Source: Tessaracoccus palaemonis (lineage in GTDB: Bacteria > Actinomycetota > Actinomycetes > Propionibacteriales > Propionibacteriaceae). Taken from it: a stretch of 64,000 nucleotides of DNA. The notes beneath the pieces are model-generated. The model was not told the origin of the DNA. It worked only from the letters and a program-made list of their open reading frames with translations, and made no database searches. Below, piece after piece: positions 1 through 9,101 of the stretch; positions within the stretch are counted from its first letter, which is position 1, and each line of letters opens with the position of its first letter. The position numbers and the translations under genes are program-made. The stretch is taken from NCBI RefSeq assembly GCF_019316905.1, contig NZ_CP079216.1, forward strand, positions 1,860,001 through 1,924,000. The letters are read 5' to 3'.

Positions 1-1087
1 GCATCTCCTTGGCCTTGAAGAGGTGGTGCAGGTAGGCCCGCGTGTAGTGCGCGCAGGTGTAGCAGTCGCAGCCCTCCTCCAGCGGGATGAACGAGCGTCG
101 GTGCCTGGCGGTGTTGACGTTGTAGCGCCCGTCGGCCGTGTAGATGGCCGCGTTGCGCGCGACGCGCGACGGGTTGACGCAGTCGAACGTGTCGACGCCC
201 ATCTCGACGGCCGCGAAGAAGTCGTCCGGCTCGGAGATGCCGAGCAGGTGGCGGGGCTTGTCCTCGGGCAGCTCGTCGACCATCCAGCCGATGATCTCCC
301 CGAGGTTCTCCTTCTCCAGCGCCCCGCCCAGCCCGAAGCCGTCGAAGCTCGTACCGTCGACCTCGAGGGCGGCCAGCCCGGAGGCGGCCCGGCGGCGCAG
401 GTCCTCGTACTGGGCGCCCTGGATGACGCCGAACAACGCCTGATACGGCTTGTCGACGCGCTCCCGGGTCAGCTTCGCGTGCTCCGCGAGGCAGCGCACG
501 GCCCACCGGTGGGTCCGCTCGACGGAGTCCTCCTGGTAGGCGCGGGTGTTCATGAGCGTGGTCAGCTCGTCGAACGCGAACATGATGTCGGCGCCGAGCT
601 CGTGCTGGATTCGCATCGAGACCTCGGGCGTGAAGCGGTGCTTCGTGCCGTCGAGGTGCGAGACGAACGTGACGCCGTCCTCGTCGACGTGCGCCCTGCG
701 GGTCTTCCCCTCGGCGATGACGTCGTCGTTCGCGAGCCCCTTGGTGTCCATCGCGAGCACCTTGCGGAACCCTGCGCCGAGGCTCATCACCTGGAAGCCG
801 CCGGAGTCGGTGAACGTGGGGCCGGGCCAGTTCATGAACCGCCCGAGGCCGCCGGCCTCGTCGATCAGGTCGGAGCCGGGCCTGAGGTACAGGTGGTAGG
901 CGTTGGCGAGCACGGCCTGGGCGCCGAGCTCCGCGACGCTCTCCGGCAGCACGGCCTTGACGGTCGCCTTGGTCCCGACGACCACGAAGGCGGGGGTCTC
1001 GATGTCGCCGTGCGGCGTGTGGATGACGCCCGCGCGGCCGGGGGCGCCGTCGAGCCGGTGGGTGACGTCGAAGGAGAAGCCGGTCAT
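1..1087 (-). CDS. tgt: tRNA-guanine transglycosylase, 3' end outside window
   Basis: Exchanges guanine-34 in the anticodon of tRNAs for Asp, Asn, His and Tyr for a queuine precursor base. The visible part is about 362 codons, starting at an ATG that overlaps the rsmE stop as ATGA. The N-terminus reads FDVTHRLDGAPGRAG. The active-site motif TDSGGFQVMSLG is clear, followed by SHLDGTKHRFTPE, the second aspartate region FAFDE and a GGALEK segment. The zinc-site cysteines CDCYTC are near the window edge. Length and motifs fit bacterial Tgt (about 370-400 residues), so only the C-terminus is missing. It is last in the hrcA-dnaJ-rsmE-tgt run. Confidence 0.93.
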   Translation of the reverse strand, partial: MTGFSFDVTHRLDGAPGRAGVIHTPHGDIETPAFVVVGTKATVKAVLPESVAELGAQAVLANAYHLYLRPGSDLIDEAGGLGRFMNWPGPTFTDSGGFQVMSLGAGFRKVLAMDTKGLANDDVIAEGKTRRAHVDEDGVTFVSHLDGTKHRFTPEVSMRIQHELGADIMFAFDELTTLMNTRAYQEDSVERTHRWAVRCLAEHAKLTRERVDKPYQALFGVIQGAQYEDLRRRAASGLAALEVDGTSFDGFGLGGALEKENLGEIIGWMVDELPEDKPRHLLGISEPDDFFAAVEMGVDTFDCVNPSRVARNAAIYTADGRYNVNTARHRRSFIPLEEGCDCYTCAHYTRAYLHHLFKAKEM

Positions 1088-1812
1088 CGGCGGGCCAGGA
1101 CGTCGAGCTGGCCGAGCGCGACGGCCGCGGCGGTCGAGGTGCGCAGGACGCCGTCGCTGATCAGCACCGGCCGGGCTCCCGCGGCGACGAAGCGGTCGAG
1201 CTCCTCGCCGGAGATGCCGCCCTCGGGGCCGACGATGACCAGCCCGGTCCCCCGGTCGGGCAGCACGACGTCGGCGATGTGCACCTCGGCGTCCTCGTGC
1301 AGCACGAGCGCGACGTCCACGGAGCCGATGGCGGCCACGACGTCTGCCGTCGAGGCGGCCTCGACGATGGGGACGACCATGCGACGCGCCTGCTTGGCCG
1401 ACTCCCGGGCCGTGGCCCGCCACCTGGCGAGCGACTTGTCGCCCCTGTCCCCGGACCAGCGCACGATCGAGCGCGACGCCTGCCAGGCGAGGATGCGGCA
1501 GGCACCCAGCTCGGTGGCCATCTGGACGGCGAGGTCGGACCGGTCGCCCTTGGCGAGCGCCTGCACGACCGTCCAATTCCAGACCCGGTCGCCCACGGGC
1601 TCGAGGGCCGTGACCTCGACGACGAACTCCCGCTTGTCGACGGCCACCACCGTGCCGGTCAGGCCGAGTCCCGCGCCGTTGCTGAGCAGGACCGACTCGC
1701 CGGGGGCGATGCGCTTCACGATGCCGTGGTGCGCCTCCTCCCCCACGACGGAGATCCTCGAGCCGACGACGACGGAATCGTCGAAGTCGGCCAGGAACAG
1801 GGGGAAGGTCAC
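1084..1812 (-). CDS. rsmE: 16S rRNA (uracil-1498-N3)-methyltransferase RsmE
   Basis: SPOUT-class methyltransferase that methylates U1498 of 16S rRNA with S-adenosylmethionine. The protein has an N-terminal PUA-like part (PLFLADF, then [11 protein letters not shown]) and a C-terminal SPOUT knot with the hallmark IVGPEGGIS and the tail [15 protein letters not shown], typical of RsmE (about 245 residues). I chose the GTG at 1812 because it overlaps the dnaJ stop as GTGA and gives the usual N-terminus. An ATG four codons upstream (1824) is equally open, and neither has a strong ribosome binding site. Translational coupling with dnaJ and tgt is likely. Confidence 0.92.
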   Translation of the reverse strand: MTFPLFLADFDDSVVVGSRISVVGEEAHHGIVKRIAPGESVLLSNGAGLGLTGTVVAVDKREFVVEVTALEPVGDRVWNWTVVQALAKGDRSDLAVQMATELGACRILAWQASRSIVRWSGDRGDKSLARWRATARESAKQARRMVVPIVEAASTADVVAAIGSVDVALVLHEDAEVHIADVVLPDRGTGLVIVGPEGGISGEELDRFVAAGARPVLISDGVLRTSTAAAVALGQLDVLARR

Positions 1813-2981
1813 GAGGTGAACCACTCGGAGAGCTTGCCGAGCACGCCCTTGCCGTGCTTCGCGGTCTCCGCCTCCGGGTGGTCCTCGTGGCGCGACTCGG
1901 CGAGCTGGCGCAGCAGGTCGCGCTGCTGGTCATCCAGCTTCGTCGGGGTCTGCACGAGCACCGTGACGCCGAGCTCGCCGCGGCCGCCGCCGCGCAGCTT
2001 CGGCACGCCGCGGTCCTTGAGCGCGATGCGGGTGCCGGACTGCGTGCCGGCGGGGATGTCGACGGCGACGCTGCGGTCTGCCGGGTCGGAGCCCTCCCAC
2101 TCGGCCTCGAGCGTCGTGACGTTGACGGTGGTGCCGAGCGCCGCGGCCGTCATGGGCAGCTTCACGACCATCTCGAGGTTGTCGCCGTCGCGGCGGAACG
2201 TCTCGTGGTCGGCGACCGACAGCTCGACGTACAGGTCGCCGGCGGGGCCGCCGCCGGGGCCGACCTCGCCCTGGGCCTCCAGGTGGATGCGGATGCCGGT
2301 GCTGACGCCCGCGGGGATCTTGACCTGCAGGGTCCGCGTGGTGCGCACGCGGCCCTCGCCGGAGCACTCGGAGCAGGGCTGCGGGATGATCGTGCCGTAG
2401 CCGCGGCACGTCGGGCAGGCCTGCGTGGTGCGGATGTCGCCGAGGAAGCTCCGCTGGATCGCGGTCACCTCGCCGGCGCCGTCACACGTCGAGCACGTGA
2501 CGGGCTCGGAGCCGGGCTCGCCACCCTTGCCGGAGCACTTCGGGCACACGACGGCGGTGGCGACCTTGACGGGCTTGGTCACCCCGAAGACGGCCTCGTG
2601 CAGCTGCAGCGTGACGCGCACGAGCGCGTCCTGGCCCTGCCGCACGCGCGAGCGCGGCCCGCGGCCGCCGGCCTGGCCGAACATCGCGTCGACGAGGTTG
2701 GTGAAGTCGAAGCCCCCGGAGAATCCCCCGCCGAAGCCGCTGAAGCCCGCGGAGCCCGCCCCGGACATCGGGTCCCCGCCCCTGTCGAACACGGCGCGCT
2801 TGTTCGCGTCGCTCAGCACCTCGTAGGCCTCGCTGAGCTCCTTGAACTTCTCGGCCGCGTCGGCATCGTCGGGCGCGACGTCGGGGTGCACCTTCATGGC
2901 GCGGCGACGGTACGCCTTCTTGATGGCCTCGGGGGTTGCGTCGCGCTCGACGCCGAGGATGTCGTAGTAGTCCTTGGTCAT
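1809..2981 (-). CDS. dnaJ: Molecular chaperone DnaJ
   Basis: Hsp40 co-chaperone that delivers substrates to DnaK and stimulates its ATPase. It has 390 residues. The J domain (about 1-70) carries the HPD triad in KVHPDV, followed by a Gly/Phe-rich linker ([13 protein letters not shown]). Four CxxCxGxG zinc repeats follow ([32 protein letters not shown]), so it is a type I DnaJ, then two beta-barrel substrate domains. It follows hrcA by 20 bases, the arrangement of the second actinobacterial dnaJ (dnaJ2), which is not next to dnaK. The CIRCE element upstream of hrcA should control it. Confidence 0.95.
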   Translation of the reverse strand: MTKDYYDILGVERDATPEAIKKAYRRRAMKVHPDVAPDDADAAEKFKELSEAYEVLSDANKRAVFDRGGDPMSGAGSAGFSGFGGGFSGGFDFTNLVDAMFGQAGGRGPRSRVRQGQDALVRVTLQLHEAVFGVTKPVKVATAVVCPKCSGKGGEPGSEPVTCSTCDGAGEVTAIQRSFLGDIRTTQACPTCRGYGTIIPQPCSECSGEGRVRTTRTLQVKIPAGVSTGIRIHLEAQGEVGPGGGPAGDLYVELSVADHETFRRDGDNLEMVVKLPMTAAALGTTVNVTTLEAEWEGSDPADRSVAVDIPAGTQSGTRIALKDRGVPKLRGGGRGELGVTVLVQTPTKLDDQQRDLLRQLAESRHEDHPEAETAKHGKGVLGKLSEWFTS

Positions 2982-3001
2982 GTCTCTTCTCGGTTGGGCT
3001 G

Positions 3002-4003
3002 TCAGCCTTCGGTGAGGATACGGCTCACGTAGCGTGCCACGGCGCGGACCGCGGCGATGGTGGAGGGATAGTCCATGCGGGTGGGGCCGACGACCCCCAG
3101 CGAGGCACCGTACTGGGCGCCGTAGCCGGCGGCCACCAGGCTGGTGGCGTGGAAGCCCTGCGCCCGGTTCTCCTGGCCGATGCGCACGGTGACGTCGTCG
3201 CCCGCGGCCTCGCCGAGGAGCCGGAGCAGCACGACCTGCTCCTCGAGCGCCTCCAGCAGCGGCCGCATGTTGGCCTCGAACGCGGTGCCGGCGAGGTTCG
3301 GGACGCCCGCCACGAGAACCTGCGAGGCGGGCTGCGTCGCGATGGCCTCGAGGACCGCGGCCACGACCGGGCCGGCCAGCGCCCGGTCCTCCGGGGCGAT
3401 GGTCTCCAGGAACCCGGCGAGCACGCTGGCGGCGTCGGCCGCCGTCTGCCCGACGATGGCCGAGGCGATCCGGACCCGCAGCGCCTGCAGGCGCGGCTCG
3501 TCGAGCACCGGGGCCTCGAGCGTCGTCTGGTCGACGCGGCCGTTGGACTGCACGACGATGACCAGGAGCCGCTCGGGGCTCAGCGTCACGAGGTCGAGGT
3601 GCCGGATGACGTCGCGCTGCGCGATGGGGTACTGCACGATGGCGACCTGGCGCGTCAGCTGGGCGAGCAGCCTGACCGTGCGGCTGACGAGGTCGTCGAC
3701 GTCGGCCGTCCCGCCGAGGAAGGTCGTGATGGCCGTACGCTCCGCGGTCGACAGCGGCTTGACCTTCGACAGCTTGTCGACGAACAGCCGGTAGCCCTTG
3801 TCCGTGGGAATGCGTCCGGCGCTGGTGTGGGGCTGCATGATGTAGCCCTCCTCCTCCAGCGCGGCCATGTCGTTGCGGACTGTGGCGGCGGACACGTCCA
3901 GCTGGTGGCGTTCGACAAGGGCCTTGGAGCCGACGGGCTCGCGGCTGGCCACGTAGTCGGTGACGATGGCCTTGAGGACCTCGAGTTTGCGGTCGTCCAG
4001 CAT
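3002..4003 (-). CDS. hrcA: Heat-inducible transcription repressor HrcA
   Basis: Repressor of class I heat-shock genes that binds CIRCE and is kept active by GroEL. It has 333 residues. An N-terminal winged helix (about 1-90) contains [24 protein letters not shown] and the wing [24 protein letters not shown], both diagnostic, followed by the GAF-like dimerisation domain. The ATG at 4003 has GGGAGG just upstream. It is first in an operon with dnaJ, and a CIRCE copy 20 bases upstream implies autoregulation. Confidence 0.95.
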   Translation of the reverse strand: MLDDRKLEVLKAIVTDYVASREPVGSKALVERHQLDVSAATVRNDMAALEEEGYIMQPHTSAGRIPTDKGYRLFVDKLSKVKPLSTAERTAITTFLGGTADVDDLVSRTVRLLAQLTRQVAIVQYPIAQRDVIRHLDLVTLSPERLLVIVVQSNGRVDQTTLEAPVLDEPRLQALRVRIASAIVGQTAADAASVLAGFLETIAPEDRALAGPVVAAVLEAIATQPASQVLVAGVPNLAGTAFEANMRPLLEALEEQVVLLRLLGEAAGDDVTVRIGQENRAQGFHATSLVAAGYGAQYGASLGVVGPTRMDYPSTIAAVRAVARYVSRILTEG

Positions 4004-4022
4004 GTCACCTCCCGTGGAATCC

Positions 4023-4049
4023 TGGCACTCTCGGATGCCGAGTGCCAGT
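4023..4049. promoter_or_regulatory. CIRCE operator (HrcA binding site)
   Basis: Perfect inverted repeat CTGGCACTC, nine bases, GAGTGCCAG. It has the spacing and core of the published CIRCE element (TTAGCACTC-N9-GAGTGCTAA), with the outer TTA/TAA changed to CTG/CAG. It lies between hrcA and the divergent metallo-beta-lactamase-fold gene, so it could influence both. Confidence 0.9.
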
Positions 4050-4074
4050 GTAGCGCCGAATTATGATGTGACCC

Positions 4075-4845
4075 ATGTCGATGACCTGGACCCCCGTTAC
4101 CGAACGCGTGCTCGTGACCCGCCTCGAGCCCCACCGAGTGAACTCGACGCTGGTGGTCGGCGACGACGCCGCGCTGCTCGTGGATGCCGGGAACACGCCC
4201 GCGCAGGGGGCGGAGCTGATCGCGTCGGCCGCGGAGCGAGCAGGGGTGCCCGTCACGCACGTGATCCTCACGCACGCACACGAGGACCACTACGGCGGCC
4301 TCAACGGCATGGGAGAGGTCGAGTCGCTGGCCCACGAGAACCTGACGGCAGTGCCGGTGACCCGCACCTTCTCGATGGCCGTCTCGGTGGACCTGGGCAA
4401 CCAGCGGGTCGAGGCGCTGCACTTCGGCGAGGCGCACACCCGCAGCGACGTCGTCGTGTTCGTTCCTGGCGAAAACGTGGTGATCGCCGGGGACCTGCTC
4501 GAGGAGGGCGCGGACATCCAGGTCGACGAGACCACCAACCTGAGCAACTGGCCGACGTTCCTCGACGGGGTGCTGGGCGCCACGAACGCGACCACGCGGT
4601 TCGTGCCGGGCCATGGAGACGTCGTGGACCGGGACTTCGCCTTCATCGCCCGGGCCGAGATCTCGATGCTCTACGGGCAGACGGAGATGCTGATCCAGCA
4701 GGGCACCGCGCTGGAGGACGCGGCGGCCGCGACCGAGTGGCCCTTCTCGCCCGAGACGCTCGCCGTCGCGCTCCCCAAGGCGTACGCGGAGCTGGCCGCC
4801 AAGGGCATCACGCCGAGGAAACAGCTGCCGATCTTCGGCCTCTGA
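4075..4845 (+). CDS. MBL-fold metallo-hydrolase
   Basis: Metallo-beta-lactamase-fold hydrolase of 256 residues. The metal-binding signature HAHEDH is near residue 65, a second histidine lies in LHFGEAHTRSD, then comes the bridging aspartate in IAGDLLEEG and a further histidine in VPGHGDVV. This pattern resembles the general MBL family that includes glyoxalase II-like and quinone-associated hydrolases. The substrate cannot be read from sequence. The ATG at 4075 is followed two codons later by another ATG, so the start could be either. It is divergent from hrcA across the CIRCE element and convergent with araA, separated from it by a strong hairpin. Confidence 0.85.
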   Translation: MSMTWTPVTERVLVTRLEPHRVNSTLVVGDDAALLVDAGNTPAQGAELIASAAERAGVPVTHVILTHAHEDHYGGLNGMGEVESLAHENLTAVPVTRTFSMAVSVDLGNQRVEALHFGEAHTRSDVVVFVPGENVVIAGDLLEEGADIQVDETTNLSNWPTFLDGVLGATNATTRFVPGHGDVVDRDFAFIARAEISMLYGQTEMLIQQGTALEDAAAATEWPFSPETLAVALPKAYAELAAKGITPRKQLPIFGL

Positions 4846-4863
4846 TGCCCCCGGACACGACGA

Positions 4864-4900
4864 GAGGGCGGCGCCTCCCCCCATGGGAGGCGCCGCCCTC
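4864..4900. terminator. Bidirectional hairpin terminator
   Basis: Perfect 16-bp stem (GAGGGCGGCGCCTCCC paired with GGGAGGCGCCGCCCTC) around a 5-base loop, lying between the convergent 3' ends of the MBL-fold gene and araA. There is no long T-run, as is common for actinobacterial terminators. Confidence 0.8.
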
Positions 4901-4910
4901 TGGCGTCGGA

Positions 4911-6422
4911 TCAGCGCAGGCCGTCGGTGAACTTGCGCACCGCGGCGTTGTAGCGCAGCTCGGCCGCGAACCCACGGGTGGTGGTGTTCTCGTCGATCAG
5001 CGCCAGCTCGATGTCGGCCATGTCGGAGAAGTCCTCGAAGTGCTCGAGGCCCGCGGCGGTCGACATCACGGTGTGGTGCGCGGCGCCGGCGGTGATCCAG
5101 CACTCGGCGGACGTCGACAGGTTCGGGCGGGGCTCCCAGACGGCGCGCGCGACCGGCAGCTTGGGCAGCGGCTGGTCGGGCTCGACGACGTCGACCACGT
5201 TGGCGGTCAGGCGGAAGCGGTCGCGCAGGTCGGACATGGCCACGACGATGGCCTCGCCCGGGTCCGTGTTGAAGACCAGGCGGACAGGGTCCTCGCGGTC
5301 GCCGATGCCGAGCGGGTGGATCTCCAGCGTCGGCTTCGAGGTGGTCAGCGACGGGCAGACCTCGAGCATGTGCGCGCCGAGGATCTTCTGCTTGCCGGGG
5401 GTCAGCTCGTAGGTGTAGTCCTCCATCAGCGAGGCGCCGCCGGGCAGGCCGTAGCCCATCACCTTGGCCAGCCGCACGAGGATGGCGGTCTTCCAGTCGC
5501 CCTCGGCGCCGAAGCCGTAGCCGTCGGCCATCAGGCGCTGCGCGGCCAGGCCGGGGAGCTGCCTCAGGCCGCCGAGGTCCTCGAAGGTGTCGGTGAAGCC
5601 CTTGGCTCCCACCGACTCGAGGAAGCCGCGCATCGCGATCTCCTGGCGCGCACCGTAGCGCAGCGACTCGTGACGGTCCCCGCCCTTGCGGAGCTCGGGG
5701 GCCACGTCGTAGAGGTCCTCATAGGTGGCGACCAGCGCATCGACGTCCGCGTCGGAGACGGCCTCGACGGCGGCGACAACCTCGTTGACGCCCCACGTGT
5801 TGATGGAGACGCCGAGCTTGTGCTCCGCCTCGGTCTTGTCGCCCTCGGTGACGGCGACGTTGCGCATGTTGTCGCCGAAGCGTGCGAGCTTCATGGTGCG
5901 CAGCTCGGCCCAGCCGGTGGCGGCGCGCGCCCAGACGGCTACCTTGTGCTGCACGTCGGCGTGGCTGGCGTGCCCGACGACGATCTTGCGCTGCTTGCCC
6001 AGCCGGCTGACGATGTAGCCGAACTCGCGGTCGCCGTGGGCGGCCTGGTTCAGGTTCATGAAGTCCATGTCGATGGTGTCCCACGGCAGGGCCTCGTTGG
6101 CCTGCGTGTGGAGGTGCAGCATGGGCTTGGCCAGGGCGTCGAGGCCCAGGATCCACATCTTGGCGGGGCTGAACGTGTGCATCCAGCAGATGACGCCCAC
6201 GACGGACTCGTCGGCGTTGGCCTCGACCATGGCGCGCTGGATCGCGACGCGGTCCTTGAGGGTCGGGCGCCACTCGATCTCGAAGGGGATCTCGTCGGAG
6301 GCGTTGAGGTCGGCGACGACCTGCCTGGCCTGCTCCTCCACCTGCTGGAGGACCTCGGGGCCGTAGAGGTCCTGCGAGCCGGTGAAGAACCAGACCTTCC
6401 GGCCTGCGTACGGGTTTTCCAT
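4911..6422 (-). CDS. araA: L-arabinose isomerase
   Basis: Converts L-arabinose to L-ribulose. It has 503 residues, the normal size. The N-terminus [12 protein letters not shown] and [14 protein letters not shown] are family hallmarks, and [16 protein letters not shown] and ITAGAAHH carry the metal-binding and catalytic glutamates and histidines. Start: ATG at 6422 preceded by AGGAGAGACC. The open frame extends further upstream but is antisense-like and overlaps araD. It lies 8 bases downstream of araD, so the pair is an operon. No ribulokinase gene is adjacent. Confidence 0.97.
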   Translation of the reverse strand: MENPYAGRKVWFFTGSQDLYGPEVLQQVEEQARQVVADLNASDEIPFEIEWRPTLKDRVAIQRAMVEANADESVVGVICWMHTFSPAKMWILGLDALAKPMLHLHTQANEALPWDTIDMDFMNLNQAAHGDREFGYIVSRLGKQRKIVVGHASHADVQHKVAVWARAATGWAELRTMKLARFGDNMRNVAVTEGDKTEAEHKLGVSINTWGVNEVVAAVEAVSDADVDALVATYEDLYDVAPELRKGGDRHESLRYGARQEIAMRGFLESVGAKGFTDTFEDLGGLRQLPGLAAQRLMADGYGFGAEGDWKTAILVRLAKVMGYGLPGGASLMEDYTYELTPGKQKILGAHMLEVCPSLTTSKPTLEIHPLGIGDREDPVRLVFNTDPGEAIVVAMSDLRDRFRLTANVVDVVEPDQPLPKLPVARAVWEPRPNLSTSAECWITAGAAHHTVMSTAAGLEHFEDFSDMADIELALIDENTTTRGFAAELRYNAAVRKFTDGLR

Positions 6423-6430
6423 GGTCTCTC

Positions 6431-7150
6431 CTACTTCTGTCCGTAGACGTTCTGGTAGCGGTCGAAGAGCGAGTCGATCTTTGACTGCTCGATGGGGATG
6501 AGTTCGCCGAGCTGGCGCGAGATGTGCACGGTGCGGGCGACCTCCTCGACCATGACGGCCGCCTTGACGGCGTCGCGGCCGTCGGTGCCGATGGTGAAGG
6601 GGCCGTGGTTCTGCATGAGGACGGCGCGGCTGCGGGAGTCCTTCAGAGTCTCGACGATGCCGCGGCCGATCGAGTCGTCGCCGATCAGGGCGAAGGGGCC
6701 GATCGGGATGGGGCCGCCGAACTCGTCGGCCATCATCGTCAGGACGCAGGGCACCTCCTCGCCGCGGGCCGCCCAGGCGGTCGCGTAGGTGGAGTGCGTG
6801 TGCACGACGCCGCCGACGCGGTCCAGGTGCTCGTAGACGTAGGCGTGCGCGGCGGTGTCGCTGGACGGCTGCAGCCTGTCGGGCGTGCCGTCGTCGATCT
6901 TCTTCCCGTCGAGCGTGCACACGACCATCGCCTCGGGCGAGAGCTGGTCGTAGGACACGCCGGACGGCTTGATGACGAACAGGTCCTGCCCGATGCGGTC
7001 CGCGCAACGGATGCGCTGCGAGACGTTACCGGCGGTCCAGACGACGAGTTCCCATCGGGGCAGTTCGGCGTGCAGGTCGGCGACGATGGTGCGCGTCGCG
7101 GCGACCTCCTCCTGCACATCGGCCGGCAGGTCGGCAAGGCGGATGGTCAT
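6431..7150 (-). CDS. araD: L-ribulose-5-phosphate 4-epimerase
   Basis: Class II aldolase-fold enzyme that epimerises L-ribulose 5-phosphate to D-xylulose 5-phosphate. It has 239 residues. Visible motifs are [18 protein letters not shown], the [14 protein letters not shown] segment, the zinc ligands [11 protein letters not shown] and MQNHGPF. Start: ATG at 7150 with GGAGGAG six bases upstream. It is the first gene of the araDA unit, with a palindromic LacI-type operator about 60 bases upstream. The phosphorylated substrate requires a ribulokinase, which must lie outside this window. Confidence 0.95.
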   Translation of the reverse strand: MTIRLADLPADVQEEVAATRTIVADLHAELPRWELVVWTAGNVSQRIRCADRIGQDLFVIKPSGVSYDQLSPEAMVVCTLDGKKIDDGTPDRLQPSSDTAAHAYVYEHLDRVGGVVHTHSTYATAWAARGEEVPCVLTMMADEFGGPIPIGPFALIGDDSIGRGIVETLKDSRSRAVLMQNHGPFTIGTDGRDAVKAAVMVEEVARTVHISRQLGELIPIEQSKIDSLFDRYQNVYGQK

Positions 7151-7211
7151 ACATCTCCTCCGGGGTTTGAGGCGCCAGTGGCGGCATCGGCCTGACTGCA
7201 CGGCACCGCCA

Positions 7212-7225
7212 TGTGACCGTTCACA
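7212..7225. promoter_or_regulatory. LacI-type operator upstream of araDA
   Basis: Near-perfect palindrome TGTGACCGTTCACA with the central CG step typical of LacI-family operators. Its core GTGACCGTTC recurs (as its complement) at 9088-9101 and 59146-59159, near other carbohydrate genes. The lacI gene ends 45 bases away, which makes its product the likely binder. Confidence 0.75.
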
Positions 7226-7269
7226 CATCATGCTACCCGGCCGCGATTCCGGGGTCAACGGAGGGGCAC

Positions 7270-8280
7270 CTACCCGGCTGCGGGAATCCCCGCCGACTCT
7301 CGGGGCACGTACTGCGCGGGCAGCGTGCGGGAACCGGGTTCGCCCCCCTCGACCACCTCGAACAGCAGCTCGGCCGCCGCCGAGCCGACCTCGGCGAATG
7401 GCTGGCGCACGGAGGCCAGCGGCACCCGCAGGTAGGGCGCGATGTCGAGGTCGTCGTAGCCGACGAGGGCCACCCGACCGGGCACGTCGAGACCCAGCTC
7501 CTGCAGCCGGCGCAGCGCCCCGACGGCGACCTGGTCGTTGGACGCGAAGATGGCGTCGACCGAGTCGTCGGCCTCAAGGATCCGGTCCACGCCGAGGTAG
7601 CCGCCGCGCACGCCCCACCCGGCCTCGACGAGGGGGCCGCAGGCGGCGCCGGCGGCGGCCTTCCACCCCTCGATACGGGTGCGCGCCTCCAGCCATTCGA
7701 CGGGGCCGCTCAGGTGCGCGATGCGGCGCCTGCCGGCCGCCCGCAGGGCGCTGGTGGCCTGGTGGGCGCCGGAGAAGTGGTCGCTGTGCGCGCGGGCGAT
7801 GCCGGGCGGAACCTGTCCTTCGGCGATGACGCACGTGGGGAGCTCTGCGGCGAAGGTACGGGCCAGCTCGAGCATGGCGCTCGTCCAGGCGATGATCACG
7901 ACCCCGTCGACGCCGAGGCCGAGGAGGTGTTCGCGCGCCTCCGCGAGCGACTCGTCGGAGTCGTCGCGCACCGTGACCGTCGCGGTGGCGTAGCCGCGGG
8001 CCCGGGCGCCCTCGTCGATCGCCAGCGTCATCTGGTGCGGGCCGTAGAGCTCGCCGTGGTAGGCGACGACCCCGATGGTCATGGAGTCGCGCGTCACCAG
8101 CGAGCGCGCGGCCTTGCTCGGCCGGTAGCCGAGTTCGGCGATGGCCTCGTTGACGCGCTGCGCGGTGGCGGGGCGGACCCGCTGCGGCTCGTTGATGACC
8201 CGCGAGACCGTCTGGTACGAGACGCCCGCCAGGGCCGCGACGTCGCGGATCGAGGGGCGGGGTTGTGCCTTGCGCGCCAT
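7270..8280 (-). CDS. LacI-family transcriptional regulator (probable arabinose regulator)
   Basis: Repressor of about 336 residues. The N-terminal helix-turn-helix PSIRDVAALAGVSYQTVSRVINEPQRVRPAT is followed by the hinge region LGYRPSKAARSLV, then a periplasmic-binding-protein-like effector domain (GVVAYHGELYGPHQ, DGVVIIAW, FASNDQVAVGALRRL, GYDDLDIAPYLR). The ATG at 8280 overlaps the stop of the upstream phosphatase gene as TGATG; a GTG one codon earlier is possible. Lying between the phosphatase gene and araDA, with shared operator-like sites, it is probably a local arabinose-responsive regulator. The effector is inferred from context. Confidence 0.9.
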   Translation of the reverse strand: MARKAQPRPSIRDVAALAGVSYQTVSRVINEPQRVRPATAQRVNEAIAELGYRPSKAARSLVTRDSMTIGVVAYHGELYGPHQMTLAIDEGARARGYATATVTVRDDSDESLAEAREHLLGLGVDGVVIIAWTSAMLELARTFAAELPTCVIAEGQVPPGIARAHSDHFSGAHQATSALRAAGRRRIAHLSGPVEWLEARTRIEGWKAAAGAACGPLVEAGWGVRGGYLGVDRILEADDSVDAIFASNDQVAVGALRRLQELGLDVPGRVALVGYDDLDIAPYLRVPLASVRQPFAEVGSAAAELLFEVVEGGEPGSRTLPAQYVPRESAGIPAAG

Positions 8281-9053
8281 CACGCCACCGGCCAGTACTG
8301 CTGCGCTGCCATCCAGCTCACGGTGTCTCCTGCGATGATGAGTCCCTTCCCTTTAGAGGTGGGCGTGTAGGCCAGCCCTTCGATCGTGCGGCTGACTCCC
8401 CCGTGTTCGGTGATCATGAGCGATCCGGCGAGGTGGTCCCACGGGTGCATGGACGTGTAGGCCATGAAGTCGATGTCGCCGTGGAGCACGGCCGGGTAGT
8501 CGAACGCGCAGCAGAAGTGGCTGAGCACAGCGGGGCTGAGGTGGCCGTCTGCGTCGTAGCCGACGAACCTCTTCTTCGATGACGCCCCCAGCGGCGCCCT
8601 GTCGTGCTGCGCCCGGGTGACCGCCTCGTCGTTGAGCCTGACCCCCGAGCCACGCTCGACGACGTAGGCGCGGCCGGTCATCGGCTGCCAGATCCAGCCG
8701 CGGGTCGTGATGCCCCCACGCGTCTCCGCGAGCATCACCCCGTGCTCGTCGCGGCCGCGCACGAAGTTCCTGGTCCCGTCGATCGGGTCGATGACGAAGG
8801 CGTGGTCGGCGCCGGCCAGAGCGCTCAGCAGCCCGGGGTCGGAGAAGACGGCTTCCTCGCCGACGATGACCGCGGCGGGGAAGGCGTGCGCCAGGCGCGC
8901 GCCGATGCGCTGCTCGGCCTCACGGTCGGCGATCGTCACGAGGTCGCCGGGACGCTTCTCGACGATCTCCTCGGCCGCGAGCTGGTGGAACCGCGGCGTG
9001 ATCACCTCAGCGGCGGTCTCCTTGAGCAGCCCCAGGATGGCTTCGGTGTCCAT
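8280..9053 (-). CDS. Inositol monophosphatase family protein (HisN/IMPase-like)
   Basis: Mg2+-dependent phosphatase of 257 residues. Motifs are GEEAVFSD (metal-binding glutamates), DPIDGTRNFVRG and the late WDHLAGSLMITEHGG, all diagnostic of the IMPase superfamily. The sequence could be an inositol monophosphatase or a HisN-type histidinol-phosphatase; the family cannot be split by eye. Start: ATG at 9053. It overlaps lacI by one base and is co-directional with araDA. A site with the shared operator core lies 35 bases upstream, so it appears to belong to the arabinose regulon, where a sugar-phosphate phosphatase would be plausible. Confidence 0.88.
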   Translation of the reverse strand: MDTEAILGLLKETAAEVITPRFHQLAAEEIVEKRPGDLVTIADREAEQRIGARLAHAFPAAVIVGEEAVFSDPGLLSALAGADHAFVIDPIDGTRNFVRGRDEHGVMLAETRGGITTRGWIWQPMTGRAYVVERGSGVRLNDEAVTRAQHDRAPLGASSKKRFVGYDADGHLSPAVLSHFCCAFDYPAVLHGDIDFMAYTSMHPWDHLAGSLMITEHGGVSRTIEGLAYTPTSKGKGLIIAGDTVSWMAAQQYWPVA

Positions 9054-9087
9054 ACCCACGCACTTTAGCGGTCCTGTCCCGCGGCTG

Positions 9088-9101
9088 TGAGAACGGTCAC
9101 C
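9088..9101. promoter_or_regulatory. Probable LacI-type operator upstream of the phosphatase-lacI unit
   Basis: TGAGAACGGTCACC carries the complement GAACGGTCAC of the araDA operator core GTGACCGTTC. It abuts the stop codon of the DUF3097 gene and lies about 35 bases before the phosphatase start, where a repressor could block transcription into lacI (autoregulation). The left half is weaker than at the other two sites. Confidence 0.5.

Noticed and set aside
23..3032. Very long plus-strand open frames opposite tgt, rsmE and dnaJ
   Set aside because: They are antisense shadows of conserved genes in GC-rich DNA; their translations are Arg/Ala/Gly-rich and match no family.
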